From a bacterium (GTDB taxonomy: Bacteria > RBG-13-66-14), in assembly GCA_035528375.1 (NCBI GenBank), contig DATKYS010000128.1, positions 1 through 13,296 of the forward strand: a stretch of DNA of 13,296 nt, written 5' to 3'. The notes beneath the pieces are model-generated. The model made no database searches. It saw only the letters and a list, made by a program, of their open reading frames with translations, and had not been told where the DNA came from. The number at the start of each line of letters is the position of its first letter. The first letter of the stretch is position 1. Of the stretch, positions 1 to 6,156 are shown in pieces. A program made the translations under genes and the position numbers.

Positions 1-724
1 CTCCCCCCTTCCGGCCCCGGAGATACATCCAGGCCAAACCCCGCTCGACGCCGCAGTCCTCAAAGGGCGTCTCCGACAGGAGGGTCTTCGCCTCGGCGGC
101 GGTGTAGCTCGCCCGCAGGGAACCCACCGGCTCCCGTATCCGCCGCAGCTCCCGCGGCACCACCACGGCCGTGACCAGGCAGACGAACAGGTGGACCGGC
201 GCCGGGGCGTCCCGCCGGAGGTCCATGACCAGGAACCGCCCGCCCGGTCTCAGCACCCTGGAAAATTCCGCGAAAATCTCCCCCGGCCGCGACCAGTGGT
301 GCAGCGAAAAGGTGCTTACGACGAAATCGCAGGACCCGTCGGGGAGCGGCAAACTTCCCGAGCCGCCCCGGAGGAGCTCCACCCGCGCCGGGTCCAGGTT
401 GCGCCTGGCTGTGTCGAGGGCTTCTTCCGCGATGTCCACCCCTACGAGGCGTAGTCGGGGGAATTTTTTCGCCGCGGCCCGCAAGAGGTAACCCGGCCCG
501 CAGCCCACGTCCGCCAGCGTCCCCTCCGGTTTCCAGCCGCCCAGCCGCCGCAGGACTAACTGCCGCAGCAGCCAGAAGCCCGGCGTGCGGCTCATCGCGT
601 CGTAGGCCCGGACCGCGCCGGGTACGTCTATGCCCTCCAGGCTGCGACGGCGAACGACACGCACCGGCACGAGCCAGACCGCCAGAACCGCCGCGGCTGT
701 CGCGATGATGAAAGGCCAGACCAT
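1..724 (-). CDS. Membrane-anchored class I SAM-dependent methyltransferase (partial, C-terminus off window)
   Basis: I translated this frame by hand from the ATG at 724 down to the window edge: 241 codons with no stop, so the C-terminus is missing. Residues about 3-21 are a hydrophobic stretch followed by VRVVRRR, a likely N-terminal membrane anchor with the enzyme on the cytoplasmic side. Motif I of the Rossmann methyltransferase fold is ADVGCGPGYL (D72 to L80). The acidic residue after strand beta2 is in LVGVDIAEEAL (D97). A motif like DFVVSTFSLHHW, followed by RVLRPGGRFLVMDL, is typical of the Methyltransf_11/UbiE-like group. It should transfer a methyl group from S-adenosylmethionine, but the substrate cannot be read from the sequence. 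It is transcribed divergently from the RRM gene. The promoter at 731-759 places the probable transcription start on the A of the ATG, and no Shine-Dalgarno sequence precedes it. Family call is firm; the substrate is unknown. Confidence 0.85.
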   Translation of the reverse strand, partial: MVWPFIIATAAAVLAVWLVPVRVVRRRSLEGIDVPGAVRAYDAMSRTPGFWLLRQLVLRRLGGWKPEGTLADVGCGPGYLLRAAAKKFPRLRLVGVDIAEEALDTARRNLDPARVELLRGGSGSLPLPDGSCDFVVSTFSLHHWSRPGEIFAEFSRVLRPGGRFLVMDLRRDAPAPVHLFVCLVTAVVVPRELRRIREPVGSLRASYTAAEAKTLLSETPFEDCGVERGLAWMYLRGRKGG

Positions 725-730
725 GCGGCG

Positions 731-759
731 ATTATCGAACTAAACGGGTCGGTGGTCAA
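731..759 (-). promoter_or_regulatory. Sigma70-type promoter for the methyltransferase, probably leaderless
   Basis: Read on the minus strand, TTGACC (754-759) and GATAAT (731-736) are separated by exactly 17 nt. Only 6 nt lie between the -10 box and the ATG at 724, so the start of transcription should coincide with the start codon. No ribosome binding site is present between them. Confidence 0.6.
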
Positions 760-812
760 GCGCCCAAACGGGGCCGACCGGGGAATCCGGCGCCCTTCCG
801 ATAAATTATTTG

Positions 813-841
813 TTTACAAATCAACTGGTGTGTGCTATCAT
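813..841 (+). promoter_or_regulatory. Sigma70-type promoter for the RRM gene
   Basis: TTTACA (813-818) and TATCAT (836-841) are separated by 17 nt, and the -10 box is preceded by TGC, an extended -10 motif. Transcription would start near 848, giving a leader of about 120 nt before the GTG at 967. The region is AT-rich compared with its surroundings. Confidence 0.65.
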
Positions 842-900
842 GCGCCCGCTCTGGTCTTATTTGGGCCAGGGTTGTAACGGGGACGGTCATCCGCCGTTCT

Positions 901-946
901 TTGGAAGGAGGGGCATCCCTCCAAGGTAGAGCGCCCACGAGGCGCT
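901..946 (+). promoter_or_regulatory. Structured 5' leader of the RRM gene: two consecutive hairpins
   Basis: Hairpin 1 pairs GGAGGG (907-912) with CCCTCC (917-922) around a GCAT loop. An alternative fold pairs TTGGA (901-905) with TCCAA (920-924). Hairpin 2 pairs AGCGCC (930-935) with GGCGCT (941-946) around CACGA. Hairpin 1 contains GGAGG, a Shine-Dalgarno-like sequence that is not next to the start codon; the real start has only a weak AGG (957-959). Long leaders of bacterial RRM genes are known sites of post-transcriptional and cold-responsive control in cyanobacteria. A regulatory role here is inferred. Confidence 0.5.
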
Positions 947-966
947 ATAAGAAAGCAGGTTCGAGA

Positions 967-1236
967 GTGAAGCTGTTCGTAGGGAGCTTGAGCTGGGACA
1001 CTACAGATCAGACGCTTCGCGATGCGTTCAAGCGCTTCGGTGAGGTAGTCGAGGCCAAGGTAATCACCGAGCGTGATTCCGGTCGGTCCCGGGGCTTTGG
1101 GTTTGTGACTTTTGCTGACGACGAGGCGGGGAGGAAAGCCGTATCCGAGATGAATGGTACCGAGCTAGACGGTCGGACCATCCGGGTGGATGAGGCGAGC
1201 GAGAGAAAACCGCGCGAGTCCAGATACGATCGCTAA
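967..1236 (+). CDS. Single RRM-domain RNA-binding protein
   Basis: This 89-residue protein is one complete RNA recognition motif with a short basic tail. RNP2 is LFVGSL (residues 3-8) and RNP1 is RGFGFVTF (42-49), with the aromatic residues that stack on RNA bases (F4, F44, F46). The spacing and the DGRTIRVDEA strand near the end fit the small glycine-rich-type RNA-binding proteins found in cyanobacteria and many other bacteria. The tail (about 78-89, SERKPRESRYDR) is charged and lacks a long glycine-rich region. The frame stays open upstream to 832, but GTG at 967 is the natural start: it lies directly before the KLFVGSLSW strand, and the upstream translation is hairpin leader. The protein probably binds single-stranded RNA and affects mRNA structure or stability. 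The gene is monocistronic, between its own promoter and terminator. Confidence 0.93.
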   Translation: MKLFVGSLSWDTTDQTLRDAFKRFGEVVEAKVITERDSGRSRGFGFVTFADDEAGRKAVSEMNGTELDGRTIRVDEASERKPRESRYDR

Positions 1237-1257
1237 GAAGCGCAAAACCAAACGCAC

Positions 1258-1286
1258 GGGGGGGAGGTTAAGCCTCCCCCCTTTTT
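1258..1286 (+). terminator. Intrinsic terminator of the RRM gene
   Basis: GGGGGGAGG and CCTCCCCCC form a perfect 9-bp G+C stem around TTAAG, followed by TTTTT. It lies about 20 nt after the TAA of the RRM gene. Confidence 0.9.
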
Positions 1287-1485
1287 CATGCATCGAGACG
1301 GTCGTGCCCGTCGGTAAGGCTATTGCACGGAAGGGGTCGCCGAGCCTCCCCCCTTTTACGTGTACATGTGCGATCTACCGGAAGGGCCGCGGGATACGCG
1401 GAATCACGGGGGAAAGGCCGAGCCTCTCCCAGTATTCATTCCCCTGAACCGCGCGTGGGCGGACCGGCATCCCCGTTCTTCGGAA
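1287..1485. other. Intergenic stretch with decayed copies of a terminator-like motif
   Basis: No credible gene is seen here. AGCCTCCCCCCTTTT recurs at about 1343-1357 as an exact 15-nt copy of the 3' arm and T-run of the RRM terminator. A weaker relative, GCCGAGCCTCTCCC, lies near 1418-1431. The copies are spaced about 70-75 nt apart and look like remnants of a short tandem duplication; the later copies have lost good complementary arms. Confidence 0.35.
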
Positions 1486-1515
1486 TTGACTCGGACGGGG
1501 GTTCTCGGTTATAGT
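1486..1515 (+). promoter_or_regulatory. Sigma70-type promoter for the repeat protein
   Basis: TTGACT (1486-1491) and TATAGT (1510-1515) are separated by 18 nt, both close to consensus. The start of transcription would be near 1522, about 27 nt before the ATG at 1549. GGAG at 1538-1541 is the ribosome binding site. Confidence 0.7.
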
Positions 1516-1548
1516 GAAAATCTCTCAACCCAAAGCCGGAGACGCCAC

Positions 1549-2421
1549 ATGAAACACGTGAAGAAGTTACTCATTATCGCGGGTCTCGTCGCCCTGGTCT
1601 TCACCGTCGGCTGCAAGCCCGAGCTCTCCTTCGCCGCCTTCTTCGACTCGGTGTACAACGACTACTACCTCTTCGCGATTGACTCCGACGGCCAGCTCTG
1701 GAGCGCGTCCCAGGAGGGCTGGTCGAAGGACGGGCTGGCCTGCCCCGGCAAGTCCCCCTACAGCCTGGGCGCCTGCTACGACGCCGGCGCGGACGACTGG
1801 GTGGTGGCCGCCATTGACTCCGACGGCCAGCTCTGGCTCTCGGGGCGCGAGGAGTGGTCAACCCTGGGCGGCAAGCTCTACGGCGTGCCACCCTTCACCC
1901 TCGCCTGTTTCTACGACTCCGAGCTCTACTCGGCGATTTTCTACGCCATGTCGGCCGACGGCGGGCTCTTCTATTTCGACGGCGAAAACTGGAGCGTGGA
2001 CGGCTCCCCCTGCCTGGGTAAGGGGCCCTACGCCGTCACAGGCTTCCACGACTCCACGGATGACCTGTGGATCCTGAAGTGCATAGACACCACCGGCCGG
2101 GTGTTCAACGCCCGGATCGAGGACTGGGCGGACGAGGGCCAGAACGTCCCCGGCAAGGCGCCCTTCGACATCTCCGGCTTCTTCGACCCCATCTACGACA
2201 CCTACCTCTTCTACTCCGTCAACTCCGAGGGTCAGCTCTACGTCCAGGGCGACACCTGGGAGGCGGCGGGGGAGAAGTGCGGCGGCGAGGGGCCTTACCG
2301 CCTCTCCTGCTTCTACGACTCCAACGACGGCTACTGGTTAGTGTACTGCCTGGACGGCTCCGGGGCGGTGTACACCCACAGTGGGGACACATGGGCCAAG
2401 TGGATAGACGGGATGCAGTAG
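1549..2421 (+). CDS. Secreted six-repeat propeller-like protein, possible lipoprotein
   Basis: The 290-residue product starts at ATG 1549, 7 nt after GGAG (1538-1541). A signal peptide (MKHVKK plus hydrophobic core) ends at VFTVGC with Cys22. The lipobox is imperfect (Thr at -3), so lipid attachment is probable, not certain. The rest is six repeats of 45 residues. A conserved glycine of the D-x-x-G-x-L-(W/F/Y) motif falls at 48, 93, 138, 183, 228 and 272, and a conserved tryptophan at 58, 103, 148, 193, 237 and 282. Each repeat also has F-(Y/F/H)-D near its start and G-x-x-P-(Y/F) near its end. The blade length and strand pattern suggest a six-bladed beta-propeller, recalling PLL-type or tectonin-like lectin repeats, but a ligand cannot be assigned. 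Eight cysteines lie in the repeats and may form disulfides outside the cytoplasm. It has its own promoter and terminator and no operon partner. I do not recognise a named family. Confidence 0.85.
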   Translation: MKHVKKLLIIAGLVALVFTVGCKPELSFAAFFDSVYNDYYLFAIDSDGQLWSASQEGWSKDGLACPGKSPYSLGACYDAGADDWVVAAIDSDGQLWLSGREEWSTLGGKLYGVPPFTLACFYDSELYSAIFYAMSADGGLFYFDGENWSVDGSPCLGKGPYAVTGFHDSTDDLWILKCIDTTGRVFNARIEDWADEGQNVPGKAPFDISGFFDPIYDTYLFYSVNSEGQLYVQGDTWEAAGEKCGGEGPYRLSCFYDSNDGYWLVYCLDGSGAVYTHSGDTWAKWIDGMQ

Positions 2422-2440
2422 GACGTGTCCGTTCGTGTGT

Positions 2441-2471
2441 AAAAAAAGGGGACGGCGCGGGCCGTCCCTTT
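2441..2471 (+). terminator. Intrinsic terminator after the six-repeat protein
   Basis: GGGACGGC (2449-2456) pairs with GCCGTCCC (2461-2468) around GCGG. A7 lies on the left and TTT on the right, so the structure could work in both directions, though the T-run on the plus strand is short. It starts about 20 nt after the TAG. Confidence 0.7.
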
Positions 2472-2496
2472 CCGTCGGTATGTCCGGGGGGTGAAC

Positions 2497-2880
2497 GTAG
2501 GGGCGGGCCGTAGAACGAGTCCTCTGTGCACGCCCTTTTTTTTAGGCCCTCACCTCGGCCCGCGCCATGCGTTGCGATGACGTAGGGCGGCCCCGTGGGA
2601 CGAGTCCTCTGCGGGCCGCCGCGAATTACGATGACGTAGGGGCGGGTCTCCTGACCCGCCCGCGGGCGACCGTGGACGGTCGCCCCTACGGAAGTTATAC
2701 GCAGATGCGGGCCGACCTAAAGGTCGGCCCCTCCGAGGTTGATGCGCGATTAAATCCAAATATGTAGGGCGGGGATTCCCATCCCCGCCGTTTGTGTGGG
2801 ATGAAATGGGGGTCGTTGATTTTCGCTGCTTTCTACCCTCACCCTCGGTCCCTCTCCCACAGGGAGAGGGAGGCCGCTCT
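2497..2880 (+). repeat. Cluster of intergenic hairpin repeats (type A modules ending in a type B module)
   Basis: The gap between the six-repeat protein and gatA has no gene. It holds type A hairpins, each starting GTAGGG, often preceded by TGCGATGAC or CGATGAC: 2497-2535 (followed by eight T), 2571-2620 (GGGCGGCCC stem with GGACGAGTCC inside), 2626-2663 (GGCGGGT / ACCCGCC), 2664-2690 (GGGCGACC / GGTCGCCC, inverted so that CCCTACG ends it), 2709-2731 (GGGCCGACC TAAA GGTCGGCCC) and 2763-2790 (GGCGGGGA / ATCCCCGCC). A type B module follows at 2835-2873 (CCCTCACCC then CCTCTCCC / GGGAGAGG). The same modules recur in every repeat block of the window. Confidence 0.85.
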
Positions 2881-2889
2881 TTCGCACCC

Positions 2890-4356
2890 TCAACCGCTAA
2901 CGACGGCCAGGGCCTCGGCGGCGGTGAACAGCCGCTCCTCGGAAAACGCCGGACCCATGAGCTGCATCCCGATGGGCAACCCATTATCATCCTCGCCCCA
3001 CGGCACACAGAGCGCCGGCAGGCCGGCCAGGTTCGCCGGGTTGGTGAACATGTCGCCCAGGAAGGTCGCCAGCGGCTTGCCCGAAATCTCGCCCAGCTTG
3101 AACGCGGTGGTGGGGAAGGTGGGGGAGACGATGAGGCCGACCCGGTTGAATGCGTCGTCCAGCTCCCGGCGTATTTTGGTCCGCACGCGCTGAGCCCGCA
3201 GGTAGTACGCGTCGTAGTACCCCTCGGCCAGGGCGAAGGTGCCGAGCATGATCCGCCGCTTGACCTCGTCCCCGAAGCCCAGGCCCCGGGTGGCGGCGTA
3301 CATCCGCAACAGGCGGTCGGCGCGGGGACCGAAAACCACGTCTTCCGGCATCTCCTCCACGCGGACGCCGTAGTTGACCCCGTCGAAGCGGGCCAGGTTG
3401 GCCGAGGCCTCGGCCAGGGCGGTGAGCACGTAGACGGCGATGGAGTGAACGCCGGAGGGGAGGGAGACCTCGACGATGCGGCAGCCCATCCCGGCGAATT
3501 TTTCCAGGAGGCGGTCGAAGGCCCTTGCGACCTCCGGCTGGATACCCTCGGCGTCACGGTGCTCGCGGACGTAGCCCACGGCGAAACCGGCGCAGGGGTC
3601 GAAGTTCCCCGGCAGCTTATCGGGCGGGAGGGCGCTGGTGGCGTCGGCGGGGTCCGGCCCGGCGCAGGCCTCGAAGGCCAGCCTCACGTCGTCGGGATTT
3701 TTCCCAAAAATGCCGATCTGGTCCATGGAGCTGGCGAAGGCCACCAGGCCGTGCCGGGAGAGGCGGCCGTAGGTGGGCTTGAGGCCGTATACGCCGCAGA
3801 AGGCCGCGGGCTGGCGCGTGCTCCCGCCGGTGTCCGACCCCAGGGCCAGCGGCACGGAGCCGGCGGCCACCGCCACCGCGCTCCCTCCCGATGACCCGCC
3901 GGGGATGCGCGACGGGTCGCGGGGGTGGGTGACCGGCCCGAAGGCGCTGGTCTCGTTTGAACTGCCGAAGGCGAACTCGTCGAGGTTGGTCTTGCCGAGA
4001 ACGACGGCCCCGGCTTTTTCCAGGCGCTCGACGACGGTGGCGGTGTAGGTCGGGCGGTAGTTTGCGAGAATTTTACTGGCGCAGGTGGTCGGGGCGCCCC
4101 GCCAGCAGATGTTGTCCTTGACGGCCAGGGGGACGCCGTATAGCGGGAGCCTCGCTTTCACCTTCGGTGTAAGGGAGGTCAGCTCGCGCAGCCGTTCGTC
4201 CAACCGATTGGCCTCGATCAGGCTGATGTAGGCGTTGTTGTCGGCTTTAACCTGCCCCGCCCGGGCGAGGGCGTCGTGTGCGTGCTCGCGGAGGCGGCGC
4301 TCGTCCGCCCGCAACTGCGGAACCAGCTCCCGCAATCTTTTACCAGCTTCGGCCAC
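2890..4356 (-). CDS. gatA: Asp-tRNA(Asn)/Glu-tRNA(Gln) amidotransferase subunit A
   Basis: The 488-residue product has the normal GatA length and the amidase-signature fold. The Ser-cisSer-Lys triad is intact: Lys80 in PLAVKDNI, cis-Ser155 in IPGGSSGGSA and Ser179 in GSDTGGSTRQPA, each one residue beyond the S. aureus GatA positions 79, 154 and 178. GSSNETSAFGPVTHP upstream of the Ser motif is characteristic of GatA rather than of other amidases. GatA releases ammonia from glutamine and passes it to GatB, which amidates Glu-tRNA(Gln) or Asp-tRNA(Asn) in the cytoplasm. The start is GTG at 4356; the nearby upstream ATG is out of frame and stops after three codons. A TATAAT -10 box lies just upstream. 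No gatC or gatB is in this window, so the subunits must be encoded elsewhere. Confidence 0.96.
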   Translation of the reverse strand: MAEAGKRLRELVPQLRADERRLREHAHDALARAGQVKADNNAYISLIEANRLDERLRELTSLTPKVKARLPLYGVPLAVKDNICWRGAPTTCASKILANYRPTYTATVVERLEKAGAVVLGKTNLDEFAFGSSNETSAFGPVTHPRDPSRIPGGSSGGSAVAVAAGSVPLALGSDTGGSTRQPAAFCGVYGLKPTYGRLSRHGLVAFASSMDQIGIFGKNPDDVRLAFEACAGPDPADATSALPPDKLPGNFDPCAGFAVGYVREHRDAEGIQPEVARAFDRLLEKFAGMGCRIVEVSLPSGVHSIAVYVLTALAEASANLARFDGVNYGVRVEEMPEDVVFGPRADRLLRMYAATRGLGFGDEVKRRIMLGTFALAEGYYDAYYLRAQRVRTKIRRELDDAFNRVGLIVSPTFPTTAFKLGEISGKPLATFLGDMFTNPANLAGLPALCVPWGEDDNGLPIGMQLMGPAFSEERLFTAAEALAVVSG

Positions 4357-4394
4357 TACGCCCCCATGACCTTGAAGTTGAATGGACCGTTGAA

Positions 4395-4400
4395 ATTATA
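4395..4400 (-). promoter_or_regulatory. -10 element for gatA
   Basis: A perfect TATAAT on the minus strand lies 38 nt upstream of the GTG start. No strong -35 is seen; TTCGCT is the best candidate at 18 nt spacing. Confidence 0.5.
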
Positions 4401-4426
4401 CCTTTTATGGGTGTCGTAAGCGAATC

Positions 4427-4702
4427 CCCTCCCCCCTCTGTGGGGAAGCGCGCTTACGGGTTAGTGTGAGGGGCTGCCGTGTGTCCCCTCTCCCTGTGGG
4501 AGAGGGATTAGGGGTGAGGTCTACTAAATAAAAAACAGGCCGACCTAAAGGTCGGCCCCTACGTCATCGCAACCGGGGTGAGGGTTGCGATGGTCCCCTC
4601 TCCCTTCCAGTGAGCGGCGCGCCGACGGGTTAGGGTGAGGGTAGGGACCGGGAACGTCGAAAAGGCGGCGGGGAAAGGATTCCCCGCCCTACATCATCGC
4701 AA
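4427..4702 (-). repeat. Intergenic block of three B/A repeat units between gatA and the HAD gene
   Basis: No gene is seen. A B module at 4427-4471 carries the palindrome AAGCGCGCTT (4446-4455). A composite unit at 4484-4572 reads, on the minus strand, as a GATGACGTAGGG head, a GGCCGACC hairpin, a T-rich run, CCTCACCCC, then a CCCTCTCCC / GGGAGAGGG hairpin. A second composite at 4594-4702 has the same order, but its A hairpin is the GGCGGGG type and its B module carries CGGCGCGCCG in its middle. All are oriented on the minus strand. Confidence 0.8.
4530..4557 (-). terminator. Terminator-like part of the composite repeat, downstream of the crotonase-HAD pair
   Basis: On the minus strand GGCCGACC and GGTCGGCC (4538-4557) form an 8-bp stem around a four-base loop, followed two bases later by a run of T (4535 to 4530). 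It lies about 165 nt beyond the HAD stop, in the right orientation to end that transcript. The repeat may double as the operon terminator. Confidence 0.5.
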
Positions 4703-4721
4703 TCAGAGGGTGAAAAAACCG

Positions 4722-5381
4722 TCAACACCCCAACCGGTCGGCCAATTCTCCCAGGTCGGTGACCTCGGCGAAGAGCTTTTCCCTCAATTCCTCGTAGCCG
4801 GGCAGCGGCCGGGGGAAGCGTCGGACGAGCGCCGCCCGCATCCCCGCGAAAAGCGCCGGCGCCAGGTCCGTGTCCGTCCTATCTCCGACCATGAGCGTCG
4901 CGCCCGGCTCGACCCCGCAGGCCGCAATTAATTCAGAGAAAAACTCCGGCTGCGGCTTGCGGTACCCCACCTCATTGGAGAGGAACAGGAGGCTGAAATA
5001 TTCCGTCAGTCCGTGCCGTGTTAGCCAGGGCCGCGCGGTCCCTACGGTGTTGCTGGCCAGGGCGAGGCGGTATTTTCGGGTCAGCCGTTCCAGCGCGGGT
5101 GGGACGTCGCCGTAGGGTGGCGCCCCGATGGCCGCGGGATTTTCCAAAATCCGCCCCTCGAAACGCTCCCGCAGGACGGCGAAGGCCGCGGGACCGGCTG
5201 AGTAGTGCTCCAGGGTCGCCAGGATGGAACCCTTCTCCCGTCGGACCGCCCGGACTTCCTCGACGGGCGCCCCGACGAGCTCGGCCGCCAGGGAAATCAT
5301 GGCGCCGCGCGCCGCTCGGTCGTCGTTCAACACGCCGCCGAAATCGAGGCAGACCCAGGAAATTTCCACGTCACTCGACAA
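4722..5381 (-). CDS. HAD-superfamily hydrolase (class IA type, DFGGV motif)
   Basis: The 219-residue protein has all four HAD motifs: motif I CLDFGGVL with nucleophile Asp13, motif II ASNT (Ser110), motif III Lys142 in GYRKPQPEFF, and motif IV VGDRTDTD (Asp167, Asp172). A helical cap fits residues about 20-90 (C1, subclass I). The second Asp of the usual DxD motif is Gly15. That residue is the general acid/base in standard HAD phosphatases, so the chemistry may differ, although DFGGV variants form a common subgroup that includes the epoxide-hydrolase-like HADs. Substrate unknown. The reading frame from TTG at 5381 overlaps the end of the enoyl-CoA hydratase gene by 11 nt; GTG at 5369, just past that stop, is an alternative start. 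Either way, translational coupling and one transcript are likely. Confidence 0.88.
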   Translation of the reverse strand: MSSDVEISWVCLDFGGVLNDDRAARGAMISLAAELVGAPVEEVRAVRREKGSILATLEHYSAGPAAFAVLRERFEGRILENPAAIGAPPYGDVPPALERLTRKYRLALASNTVGTARPWLTRHGLTEYFSLLFLSNEVGYRKPQPEFFSELIAACGVEPGATLMVGDRTDTDLAPALFAGMRAALVRRFPRPLPGYEELREKLFAEVTDLGELADRLGC

Positions 5382-6156
5382 ACTTCGCCGGACGGCGTTC
5401 CACGAAGGCCGTCATCCCCTCGGTAGCCTCGCGCTCCCCGAAGAGGGCGCCGAAAGCGGACGCCTCGTTTTTATACGCCTGCGACGGGTCGCCCCAGACG
5501 CCGGAGTGTATCGCCCGCTTGGCGGCGGCCACGCTCACCGGCCCCCGCGCCGCCGCGGCAAAAGCCCATTCACGGGCCTGGGGGAGAAGCTCCTCCGCCG
5601 GCACGACGGCGTTGACTAGCCCCATCTTCAGGCAGTCCTCGGCGGTGTAGTTCCCGCCCAGCAGAATCATTTCCTTGGCCTTCGCCGGTCCCACCAGGCG
5701 CGCCAGGCGCTGGGTGCCGCCGAAGCCGGGAATGAGCCCCAGCTTCACCTCGGGCTGCCCCATCTGCGCCTCCCGCGAGGCTATGCGCAGGTCGCAGGCC
5801 AGCGCCAGCTCGCAGCCCCCGCCCAGGGCGAAGCCGTTCACGGCGGCGATGGTCACGCAGGGCAGCGCCTCCAGCTTGGAGAAAACGCCCTGACCCAGGA
5901 GGCTGAACTGCTCCGCCTCTTTCTTGGTCATGCCGCTCATGGCGGAAATGTCGGCCCCCGCCACGAAGGCGCGACCGGCACCGGTCACGATCAGGGCGGA
6001 TAGCCTCTCGTCGTCCAGCCCGTCCAAGCATTCCGAAAGCTCGACCAGGAGCTCCCGGTTCAGGGCGTTCATCTTCGGCCGGTCAATGACGAGCTCGTAG
6101 TACGGAAGCCCGCTCTCAACGCTCTTTTTCTCCAGATGGAGAAACTCGTATCCCAT
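5371..6156 (-). CDS. Enoyl-CoA hydratase / 3-hydroxyacyl-CoA dehydratase (crotonase family)
   Basis: From ATG at 6156 the product is 261 residues, the usual length for a short-chain crotonase. The frame stays open to 6189, but this ATG follows GGGAGGG with good spacing and fits the family N-terminus. The oxyanion hole is formed by AGADI (66-70) and ALGGGCE (110-116). Both catalytic glutamates of hydratases are present: Glu116 in [11 protein letters not shown] and Glu136 in [12 protein letters not shown], followed by the hallmark GGTQRL (146-151). The enzyme should hydrate trans-2-enoyl-CoA to 3-hydroxyacyl-CoA in the cytoplasm, in beta-oxidation or the reverse, butyrate-type pathway. The overlapping HAD gene is co-transcribed. 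The acyl-CoA dehydrogenase for the preceding step lies beyond the 728-bp non-coding region on the same strand. Confidence 0.93.
   Translation of the reverse strand: MGYEFLHLEKKSVESGLPYYELVIDRPKMNALNRELLVELSECLDGLDDERLSALIVTGAGRAFVAGADISAMSGMTKKEAEQFSLLGQGVFSKLEALPCVTIAAVNGFALGGGCELALACDLRIASREAQMGQPEVKLGLIPGFGGTQRLARLVGPAKAKEMILLGGNYTAEDCLKMGLVNAVVPAEELLPQAREWAFAAAARGPVSVAAAKRAIHSGVWGDPSQAYKNEASAFGALFGEREATEGMTAFVERRPAKFVE

Noticed and set aside
2794-3894. Open frame of 366 codons opposite gatA
   Set aside because: gatA on the minus strand has all catalytic residues and full length; the opposite frame starts in a repeat and has only composition-driven sequence.
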